A program made the translations under genes and the position numbers. 64,000 nt of DNA from NCBI GenBank assembly GCA_964403935.1, contig CAYOIB010000004.1, forward strand, positions 19,330-83,329, written 5' to 3'. Below the pieces are notes generated by a model. The model worked only from the letters and a program-made list of their open reading frames with translations. It searched no databases and was not told the origin of the DNA. This stretch comes from SLLG01 sp964403935 (GTDB lineage: Bacteria > Verrucomicrobiota > Verrucomicrobiia > Opitutales > Oceanipulchritudinaceae). Each line of letters begins with the position of its first letter. The first letter of the stretch is position 1. This document shows, one piece after another, positions 25,379-32,637 of the stretch.

Positions 25379-27073
25379 TCAGGCTTCTTCGCTGTCTTCG
25401 ATGTGGCTGTAGCGCATGATCTCGTTCAGTGTGGTCCGTCCGAGTTTGGCTTGGTTCCAGCCGCTTTGCTGGAGGGTCGTCATTCCGTGCTTTAAGGCTT
25501 CCACCCGAATCTCGCGGGCCGAGTTTTTCTGGACGATGAGCTCGTGAATCGAATCGTCGACACGGAGGATCTCGAAAAGGCCGACGCGACCGCGGTAGCC
25601 AAGGTTGCGGCAATCATCGCAACCGGCTGCTTCGAGGATGGTGGCATTCAGGTCGTCGGGCTCGGGTTGGATATTGAGCGCGTCGAGACATTCCTTAAGG
25701 TAGATCTCGGAGTAATTTCCGGGGCGGGCGCATTTTGGGCAGAGCCGGCGAACAAGACGCTGGGCGAGGATCATCTCGACAGCTGAAGCGACCAGGAAGG
25801 GCTCGACCTCCATGTCGATGAGGCGCGTGAGGGCACCTGGCGCGTCATTCGTGTGCAGGGTGCTCAGCACAAGGTGACCCGTTAGCGCCGCCCGGATAGC
25901 AATGTCGGCGGTTTCCGCGTCGCGGATTTCCCCGACCATGATGACGTCCGGATCCTGCCGGAGGATATGCCGAAGGGCGCTCGCGAAGGTAAACCCGATG
26001 TCGTTGTGAACCTGGGTCTGGTTCACGCCTTCGACCTCATATTCAACCGGATCTTCAACGGTGATGATGCGGCGCCCGGGTGCATTGATCTGGCGGATGA
26101 AGGCCGTCAGGGAAGTGGACTTACCGGAGCCGGTTGGCCCCGTCACAAGGATAATGCCGTAAGGGAGATCGAGGACGCGTTTGATTCGCACTTGATCGCC
26201 TTTCAGCATCCCGAGCTCCTCCATCGAAAGCGGTTGGTTCTTCTGGTTGAGAAGGCGGAGGGACACGCTTTCGCCATACATCGTCGGCATGGTGGAAATC
26301 CGGATGTCCAGTTCGGTGCCCTGTCCGCGATAGACGATACGTCCATCCTGCGGGCGGCGTTTCTCCGAGATGTTGAGCTTCGCCATGATCTTGAGGCGCG
26401 AGATGATAGCCCCCTGGAAGCGGATCAGGTTGTCGGGAACCCGGATGGGAACGAGTTCGCCGTCAATGCGGTAGCGGATCTGCAGGGAGTCCTTCAACGG
26501 CTCGAAATGAATGTCCGTTGCACGGTCTGTGACGGCCTTGGCGATCACCTCATTGACAAAGCGGATCAAGGCGGCGTTTTCGTCTTCCTCAGCCTCTTCG
26601 AGGCGGCCCGAGTCTTCGGTGGCGATGTCGGATTCGCTCAGGGAGTCGGCCCCCACGCCGAAGCGCTGGGTGATCATGTTTGTGATCGTGCGGGCGAGGC
26701 CCAGATGCCAGAGGGGTTCCCGGCCGCAGACGGCGTAGATCCATTCATCCATCTGGGGCTCGGGGGGCCAGAGGGTGACGAGGTGGATGTGTTCGCCGTC
26801 GTCCTCCCCCATCGCCACAGGGAGGCATTGGTATTCATGCATCAGGCGCATGGAGAGGAGTTCCGCTGCATTTTCGGGAAGCTCGAACTCCTCGAGAACC
26901 GGAATTCCTGTTTGTTCGGCAATCGTGCGCATTGTCTCCAATTCCGATTCGCGCCGAAATTGGGCCAGCAGGGGCAGGCGCCCTTCGCGGGGTGTCTCCT
27001 CCAGCATCAGCCGCTGATCCGGTTCGAGCGGGTCGAGGAGGTCCTTCAGAGGCGATTCTGCAGTCAAAGTCAT
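25379..27073 (-). CDS. Type II secretion/type IV pilus assembly ATPase (GspE/PilB family)
   Basis: 564 residues from ATG 27073; the frame runs on to 27139 but the extra part is unlike the family. Order: an N-terminal T2SSE_N domain, an Asp-rich linker, then the ATPase core with Walker A GPTGSGKST (about 310), the Asp box, GEIRDAETADIAIRAALTGH and the His box STLHTND. A CPKC...CDDC tetracysteine zinc loop is kept, as in extension-type GspE/PilB ATPases. It powers assembly of a pseudopilus or pilus with the GspF-like protein next to it. It runs divergently from trpS. Confidence 0.93.
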   Translation of the reverse strand: MTLTAESPLKDLLDPLEPDQRLMLEETPREGRLPLLAQFRRESELETMRTIAEQTGIPVLEEFELPENAAELLSMRLMHEYQCLPVAMGEDDGEHIHLVTLWPPEPQMDEWIYAVCGREPLWHLGLARTITNMITQRFGVGADSLSESDIATEDSGRLEEAEEDENAALIRFVNEVIAKAVTDRATDIHFEPLKDSLQIRYRIDGELVPIRVPDNLIRFQGAIISRLKIMAKLNISEKRRPQDGRIVYRGQGTELDIRISTMPTMYGESVSLRLLNQKNQPLSMEELGMLKGDQVRIKRVLDLPYGIILVTGPTGSGKSTSLTAFIRQINAPGRRIITVEDPVEYEVEGVNQTQVHNDIGFTFASALRHILRQDPDVIMVGEIRDAETADIAIRAALTGHLVLSTLHTNDAPGALTRLIDMEVEPFLVASAVEMILAQRLVRRLCPKCARPGNYSEIYLKECLDALNIQPEPDDLNATILEAAGCDDCRNLGYRGRVGLFEILRVDDSIHELIVQKNSAREIRVEALKHGMTTLQQSGWNQAKLGRTTLNEIMRYSHIEDSEEA

Positions 27074-27245
27074 GGGGGTGTTTTCGCGGATGGTTGACGC
27101 AGGCGCAAGCGGAAGCTCGAAGGTCTTGCGCAGCCACACGTCGGAGAATAAGGGAACCCGGAGGGATGCGGGAAAGTTTCAAAGGGCGTGTGGGCCTTTT
27201 CAGTTTGAAAGGATCGGGTCTGCCCGCTTCCATGAGCGTTTTGGC

Positions 27246-28259
27246 ATGAATCCAGTATCCACCCCAAAGACCGTCCTCACGTGTGCGCAGCCGACCGGGC
27301 AACTCCATCTCGGCAATTACTTTGGTGCGATCCGAAACTGGGTCTCTTACCTGGACGGCCACGAATCCTTTTTCGGCATTGTTGATCTCCACGCCATCAC
27401 GTTGCCTTACGTGCCCGCGGAGTTGCGGCAGAGTACCTACCGCACCTTGGCACTCTATATTGCCTGTGGGCTGGACCCGGCGCGTTGCCACCTCTTTGCC
27501 CAATCCCAGGTGATCGGCCACACCGAGTTGGCCTGGATTCTGGGCTGCCTTTGTCCGATCGGGCAGTTGGAGCGGATGACCCAATTCAAGGAGAAATCCC
27601 AGCGTGAAGACGGGGGCTTTGTCGGAGCCGGTCTGCTTTACTACCCGGTTCTGATGGCGGCCGACATTCTCCTCTACAACGCCGATATCGTGCCGGTGGG
27701 CGAAGATCAGAAGCAGCATCTTGAGCTGTGCCGCGATCTCGCGATCCGTTTCAACAACACCTATTCGGAAACGTTCAAGGTTCCCGAGGTCTTCATCCCC
27801 AAGACCGGTGCGCGCGTTCGCTCCCTCCAATCCCCGGAGAAGAAGATGTCGAAGAGCGACGCAAACCAGTCGGGCTGCGTTTATCTGCTCGATCCCCCGG
27901 ATCGGATTCGAAAGAAGGTCATGAGTGCGGTGACGGACAGCGGCCGCGAGATTGTCGCGAGAGAAGACAAGGCCGGCGTCTCAAATCTTCTGTCGATCCT
28001 CAGTGCGGCCACAGGCGCGTCCATCCAGGAGTTGGAAGCAGAACACGCGGGAAAGAGCTACGGAGATTTCAAGGGGGTGGTTGCGGATGCGGTGATTGCC
28101 TGCCTCGAGCCGATCCAGCAACGCTATGCCGAAATCTCGGAGGATCGCGCTTATCTGGATGGCGTTCTGAAGGCTGGGGCTGAAGTTGCTCAAAAGCGTG
28201 CAAACAAGACCTTGGCAAAGGTGTACCGAAAAGGCGGTTTTGCCGAGCGCGTTCGATGA
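27246..28259 (+). CDS. trpS: Tryptophan-tRNA ligase
   Basis: Class I aminoacyl-tRNA synthetase of 337 residues, normal for bacterial TrpRS. The HIGH-like motif is QLHLGN in the segment CAQPTGQLHLGNYFGA, and the KMSKS loop reads KKMSKSDAN (about 199-207). The frame is open from 27072, but ATG 27246 (MNPVSTPKTVLTC) fits the family N-terminus. It leads a plus-strand set with trpD, glmM and a TPR gene; the link of trpS to trpD suggests a shared response to tryptophan, although no attenuator-like leader is seen. Confidence 0.96.
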   Translation: MNPVSTPKTVLTCAQPTGQLHLGNYFGAIRNWVSYLDGHESFFGIVDLHAITLPYVPAELRQSTYRTLALYIACGLDPARCHLFAQSQVIGHTELAWILGCLCPIGQLERMTQFKEKSQREDGGFVGAGLLYYPVLMAADILLYNADIVPVGEDQKQHLELCRDLAIRFNNTYSETFKVPEVFIPKTGARVRSLQSPEKKMSKSDANQSGCVYLLDPPDRIRKKVMSAVTDSGREIVAREDKAGVSNLLSILSAATGASIQELEAEHAGKSYGDFKGVVADAVIACLEPIQQRYAEISEDRAYLDGVLKAGAEVAQKRANKTLAKVYRKGGFAERVR

Positions 28260-28353
28260 GGGCCCGGGCGGCCATCGCACGCTATGTGATATTTGAGTCT
28301 TAACGGAATTTTTCGTGCTGGCCAAGGGCCTGCGCCTGGGTTCCTTTTACGAT

Positions 28354-29406
28354 ATGTTACTAGCTTCGCTTTCCAAGAAGATGGAGAAGGGCACCTCGCT
28401 CACCAGCGAGGAAGCTGCTTCCGCGGCACGAGCCCTTTCGGAGCCAGCCGAAACGCTGGCGGAGAAGCGGAGGTTTCTCCTCGCTCTGGCCCGAAAGAAG
28501 GAGTCCGTTGAAGAGGTCGCCGCTTTCGCGGAGGTCTTTCGAGATCTCGCCCGCGATCCTCGTCTCGATCATTGGAGGAGCCGGGCGGTTGATATCGTCG
28601 GAACGGGTGGGAGCGGATTTTCCGGTTTTAATGTATCGTCGGTGGCAGCCTTGATTGTGGCTGCTGGCGGATTGCCCGTCCTCAAGCATGGCAACCGCGC
28701 CGTGACGTCAAAGAGCGGCTCGGCGGATTTCCTCGATGCGTTGGGCATCCCCATGCTGACGGAACCCGCTGAGCTTCGACGCTCCGTTGATGCCCTCGGT
28801 TTTTGTTTCTTCTTTGCCCCGGCTTTTCATCCTGCCTTCAAGGAGATCATCCCTGTTCGGAAGGAACTGGCCGCCGCCGGGGAGCGGACAATTTTCAACA
28901 TTTTGGGTCCCTTGATCAATCCGGCCCGTCCGGATCGGCAGCTTCTAGGGGTCTATCATCCTGACTGGGTGGAGCCCCTGGCCTCAGCTCTCGAAACGGT
29001 GGGGTTGAAAACCGGATTGGCTGTGTGCTCAATTCTGCCCGATGGGGCTTTTGTCGATGAGTTGACCACCGCTGGAGAGAATCGGATCGCGGGAATCGGG
29101 ACACTCAAGGACGCGAAGCTCGATTGGTCGTTCCAAACCCTCGGTCTGGAGCCGTGCCCGCCCGAGCATCTTCATGGCGGGGATGCTGAAGCGAATGTCG
29201 TTATCATGCGCGAGTTGATCGCAGGGAAGGCACCCCGAGGGCTGGAGGACACGGTCTGCCTCAATGCCGCGGCAGGGCTTCTCATCGGCGGTGCCGTCAA
29301 GACACCAAAGGCGGGGGTTGCACGCGCCCGGGAGATCCTTCGCACCGGTGAGCTGACGGCATGGTTGGCTCGGGCACGGGGCTTTTTTGCGGAGTCTGCC
29401 TCATGA
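28354..29406 (+). CDS. trpD: Anthranilate phosphoribosyltransferase
   Basis: 350 residues from ATG 28354. The frame is open from 28315 with a non-ATG start. It transfers the phosphoribosyl group of PRPP to anthranilate in tryptophan synthesis. The N-terminal helical domain, HGNRAVTSKSGSADFLDALG, RTIFNILGPLINPA and the Mg-binding DE pair (GAFVDELTTAGEN) are conserved. The PRPP-loop motif reads DIVGTGGSG where the family normally has GTGGDG, so an Asp is replaced by Ser (near residue 88). The stop overlaps the glmM start (ATGA), showing tight coupling. No other trp biosynthesis gene is in view. Confidence 0.88.
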   Translation: MLLASLSKKMEKGTSLTSEEAASAARALSEPAETLAEKRRFLLALARKKESVEEVAAFAEVFRDLARDPRLDHWRSRAVDIVGTGGSGFSGFNVSSVAALIVAAGGLPVLKHGNRAVTSKSGSADFLDALGIPMLTEPAELRRSVDALGFCFFFAPAFHPAFKEIIPVRKELAAAGERTIFNILGPLINPARPDRQLLGVYHPDWVEPLASALETVGLKTGLAVCSILPDGAFVDELTTAGENRIAGIGTLKDAKLDWSFQTLGLEPCPPEHLHGGDAEANVVIMRELIAGKAPRGLEDTVCLNAAAGLLIGGAVKTPKAGVARAREILRTGELTAWLARARGFFAESAS

Positions 29407-30767
29407 AGTTGCGCTACTTTGGAACGGATGGTATCCGCAGTGCTGTCGACGGTCCTTTGCTTGAAAAGGGTTTTGTCCGGCGGGTGGGCGCGGGGCTTGG
29501 GCTTTATCTGGCCAGACAGAACGACGCGAAACAGCTTCAGGTCGTTTTGGGACGCGATACCCGAAACTCGGGTTCAGCCATCACTTCGTGGTTGATGGAA
29601 GGGCTGGCGACACAGGGCGTGCGGGTTTTTGATGTTGGTGTCGTGCCGACGCCGGCCGTGGCCTTGGCGGTCCAGGAGTTGAAGGCAGATATGGGAGTGG
29701 TCGTGACGGCTTCCCACAATCCTGCCACCGACAATGGGATAAAGGTATTTGGCCCAGGTGGGATAAAGCTGACAGAGGCGGAAGAAGTCGCCGTTGAGGC
29801 GGCCATCGATCGGGCGTCAGACATTTCTCCAGGCGAAAGCCCGGACTCAAGCTCAACCTTGGGCTTCGATGCGCGACAGCACTACATCCAGTTTATGCAG
29901 TCCCTGTTGCCCGAGAACAGCCTGCGGGGCATGAAGATCGCAGTGGATTGCGCAAACGGCGCGACCTCGGGCACGTCGTGCGACGTCCTGGAAGCGTTGG
30001 GAGCGGATGTCTTTCGTCTAAATTGCACGCCGGATGGAGACAATATCAACGACGGGTGTGGCTCCGAGCATCCCGAAAAGTTGATTGAGGCGGTTCGCGA
30101 GAATCAGGCCTTCCTCGGGGTTGCGCATGATGGCGATGGCGACCGGCTGGTGGTGGTCGATGATCGCGGAGAAATTCTCAATGGAGATGAGTTGCTGGGG
30201 CTCATTGGGCTGTCCCTCCATCGGCGGGGCCGCCTTAGAGGCCGTCCCATTGTCGCGACGGTCATGAGCAACCAGGGGTTGGAAGCCGCTCTGGCCGCGG
30301 AAGGCGTTGCCCTCGTGCGCGTGCCGGTAGGCGATCGGAATGTGTTGCACCGGATGGTGGCCGAAGAATCTGTCTTCGGGGGGGAGGCGAGTGGGCATCT
30401 GATTTTTCGGGATTTCCTGCCTACCGGTGACGGTCTGCTGGCAGCCATCCAGGTCCTTGAGATTCTGGTTGAAGAGCGCAGGCCGCTTTCTCAACTGCGG
30501 GGCAAGGTTCGGCTGTTTCCGCATCGCCTTGTTAACCTGAAAGTGCGGGAAAAGCCTCTGCTTGAGTCCGTGCCGGGGCTGGGTGCCCGTTTGGCGGAAA
30601 TCGAGCAGGAACTTGGAACACGGGGCCGCATCCTCCTACGCTATTCAGGGACTGAAGCAAAGATTCGGCTGCTGGCCGAGGCAGAGTCGGATGAGCGGGT
30701 CGAGCATGCTCTCGCGCAACTACAAGCCGTTGTGGCGGATTGCCTCCCGCTTGAGGACAACCCCTGA
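29403..30767 (+). CDS. glmM: Phosphoglucosamine mutase
   Basis: 454 residues. It converts glucosamine 6-phosphate to glucosamine 1-phosphate for peptidoglycan and LPS precursors. Begins directly with the family N-terminus KLRYFGTDGIRS. The phosphoserine loop is VTASHNPATDNGIKVFG (catalytic Ser near 103), the metal-binding motif is DGDGDR (about 242-247), the sugar-binding motif is GGEASGH, and the phosphate-binding loop RYSGTEAKIR is near the end. ATG 29403 overlaps the trpD stop; an upstream open stretch is not used. GlmM rather than a phosphoglucomutase is indicated by length and the FGTDGIR start. Confidence 0.95.
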   Translation: MKLRYFGTDGIRSAVDGPLLEKGFVRRVGAGLGLYLARQNDAKQLQVVLGRDTRNSGSAITSWLMEGLATQGVRVFDVGVVPTPAVALAVQELKADMGVVVTASHNPATDNGIKVFGPGGIKLTEAEEVAVEAAIDRASDISPGESPDSSSTLGFDARQHYIQFMQSLLPENSLRGMKIAVDCANGATSGTSCDVLEALGADVFRLNCTPDGDNINDGCGSEHPEKLIEAVRENQAFLGVAHDGDGDRLVVVDDRGEILNGDELLGLIGLSLHRRGRLRGRPIVATVMSNQGLEAALAAEGVALVRVPVGDRNVLHRMVAEESVFGGEASGHLIFRDFLPTGDGLLAAIQVLEILVEERRPLSQLRGKVRLFPHRLVNLKVREKPLLESVPGLGARLAEIEQELGTRGRILLRYSGTEAKIRLLAEAESDERVEHALAQLQAVVADCLPLEDNP

Positions 30768-30773
30768 ATTCGA

Positions 30774-31385
30774 ATGGCCATCCCGGTTGCCATGTTGGAC
30801 GTGCGCGTCCAGGCACATGTCGCCAAGGCGCGGAGTGCCTTGGCGCAAGGGGAGGCCCGCTATGCGCATGATGTTTGCGCAGGCATTCTGGAAAAGCATC
30901 CGGATTGCCTCGAAGTCCGGCGGCTCTTGAGAGAGGCCCAGTGCAAGGTACGGGGAGATCGATCCGGGCCGATCCGCCGTGTGGTTCAGCGATTGGGGGT
31001 TGCGTTCTGGCTTGTTCGAGCTGTTCGCCTTCGCAGGCGGCGACCGGTTGCCGCCTTTTCCTGCATCGAGCAGGCGCTCACGGTCGATCCCGATCACGTG
31101 GGGGCGCATCGTTTGTTGGGCTTTACCGCACTCGACGTGGGATGGGCTGACACCGCGGCTTTCGCATTGGCGGAATGGGCGCGCCTCGCCCCGAAAGATC
31201 CCGCAGCGTTTGTCGCCCTCGGGACGGCCCTGATGCAGGCAGGTCGGGAAGGGGAGGCGATAACAGCAGCGGAGACAGCCGTTCGTCTGGATCCAAATGG
31301 GGCCGGAGCCCATTCCCTTTTGAAAGAGGCTTCGGTCGCTCACACCCTTCGATCCAGCGGGATGCAAGGGCCCCACAGATCATAA
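30774..31385 (+). CDS. Small TPR-repeat protein
   Basis: 203 residues with an N-terminal ALAQGEARYAHDVCAGILEK helix pair and two further TPR-like repeats (about 100-175: CIEQALTVDPDHVGAHRLLG and AALTAL-type helices ending AVRLDPNGAGAHSLL). A basic stretch (VRLRRRRP) sits between them. There is no signal peptide. TPRs mediate protein-protein contacts, so no activity can be assigned. Starts six bases after glmM in the same direction and ends seven bases from a convergent gene. Confidence 0.7.
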   Translation: MAIPVAMLDVRVQAHVAKARSALAQGEARYAHDVCAGILEKHPDCLEVRRLLREAQCKVRGDRSGPIRRVVQRLGVAFWLVRAVRLRRRRPVAAFSCIEQALTVDPDHVGAHRLLGFTALDVGWADTAAFALAEWARLAPKDPAAFVALGTALMQAGREGEAITAAETAVRLDPNGAGAHSLLKEASVAHTLRSSGMQGPHRS

Positions 31386-31392
31386 AAGTCGC

Positions 31393-31851
31393 TTAGCGTT
31401 GGTGTGCTTCCGCAGGAACGAAGGTGGCGACGACGACGCCTTCCCGGAGGAGTTCGAGACGGTTACCCTCAAACCGCCAAGCCTCCACAGAACGGAGGGT
31501 GTCGAGGTAATGGGATTCGAAGGCCATCCCTTCGGGCTCGCCGGCCATCCGGGTGGTTCCGAGCTCGTTGAAGTGCAAACGTGAAGCTTCCACTTCATAT
31601 TCGCCGATGTAACGGTTGATTCCTGCTGTTCCCGCCACGGTGTAGCGATCCGAGGCAAATAAAAGGGTGGGGACCTGAATCGATTCCGGGATCTTCATGC
31701 CGGGGGATTCAGTGAGGCGCCAGGCCGTTCCGGGAAGAGCATTTCCCGATGTGCCGTCATCAGCGCGCTCGCCACAGGCGGATGTCAGGATCCCAATTAT
31801 CGCGAGACATTGAAGGACCAGAACGAGGCGGATGGTGGAGGTATATTTCAT
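31393..31851 (-). CDS. Lipoprotein with a META/HslJ-like domain
   Basis: 152 residues from ATG 31851. The N-terminal hydrophobic stretch ends in a lipobox (ILTSAC), so it should be lipid-anchored outside the inner membrane. The mature part (LPGTAWRLTES..., GINRYIGEYEV..., MAGEPEGMAFESHYLDTL...) follows the pattern of META/HslJ-type domains: WxL start, GCNxxxGxY-like turn and a late LxxLxxVxxW helix. Such proteins are linked to envelope stress or copper/novobiocin tolerance in some bacteria; the role here is unknown. The frame is open further upstream, but ATG 31851 alone gives a sensible signal peptide. Confidence 0.75.
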   Translation of the reverse strand: MKYTSTIRLVLVLQCLAIIGILTSACGERADDGTSGNALPGTAWRLTESPGMKIPESIQVPTLLFASDRYTVAGTAGINRYIGEYEVEASRLHFNELGTTRMAGEPEGMAFESHYLDTLRSVEAWRFEGNRLELLREGVVVATFVPAEAHQR

Positions 31852-32005
31852 TTCAAGAAGAGGTAGATTTTGAAGGTAGGGTATTTTGGTTGGCCTGACA
31901 ATCCCGGTCTCTGTTCTTCCGGGCGAGTCGCCGGGGGTCGGTAAAGTACCCATCCGCATTTGGCTCGCCTGCTTTTGGAAGGAGATGTCATCGTGATCGT
32001 CCATT

Positions 32006-32623
32006 ATGGAGAGCGAAGTAACAACCATGGTCCCAGGAGCCGCCGCCCCGCTGCTCTATGTGTTGATGATATTCTGGGGTGTCATTGATTGTTTTTTCGG
32101 ATTTCGCGTTTTCAAAATTACCATTGCGATCATTCTGGCCTTTGTTGGGTGTCTGGCGGGCGCATGGGTGGGCTACTTTATCGATAGTGCTTCATGGATT
32201 CCGATCCTCGCTGGCTTCCTGATTGGCGGATTGGCCGGGGCGTTGCTCGCCGGGATCTTCTTCCGGACGACTGCCGCCGTGCTCGGTGCTTTCTGGGCTT
32301 TTACCTTGGTCTCACCCCACTTGCATGGGCTGGCGGAGTGGTGGTTCTGGCTGGTGGCCGCAGTCGTTTGTATCCTGGCGGGTATTCTGGCGGTTTATGT
32401 CGCGGCTTTCCTGATCATTCTGATGACCGCTTTTAGCGGTGCTTTCAGAATTGTCTATGGAATCTGGTTCTTCCTTGGAGGGCCTGCCTTTCTCGGTTTT
32501 CTCTATTCCACTGAATACGAGTTCGTGATCTTTCAGGCAGGTTTCCTTCCCTTTTTTGTCGCTCTCTTCCTCGGTTCGGTGGGTGCTGCCCTTCAATTCT
32601 GGTCAGAGCATCGCCGCCTTTGA
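32006..32623 (+). CDS. TMEM198/DUF4203-like polytopic membrane protein
   Basis: 205 residues with about seven hydrophobic helices and glycine zipper patterns (GCLAGAWVGYFI, GFLIGGLAGALLAGIFF). The hydrophobic profile and the GFLIGGLAGALLAG stretch resemble TMEM198/DUF4203 proteins, whose function in bacteria is unknown. ATG 32006, with a second ATG seven codons later. It runs divergently from the META lipoprotein gene, with 154 bases between, and converges on ppc with 14 bases between. Confidence 0.7.
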   Translation: MESEVTTMVPGAAAPLLYVLMIFWGVIDCFFGFRVFKITIAIILAFVGCLAGAWVGYFIDSASWIPILAGFLIGGLAGALLAGIFFRTTAAVLGAFWAFTLVSPHLHGLAEWWFWLVAAVVCILAGILAVYVAAFLIILMTAFSGAFRIVYGIWFFLGGPAFLGFLYSTEYEFVIFQAGFLPFFVALFLGSVGAALQFWSEHRRL

Positions 32624-32637
32624 GGGCACTGCGGGCA

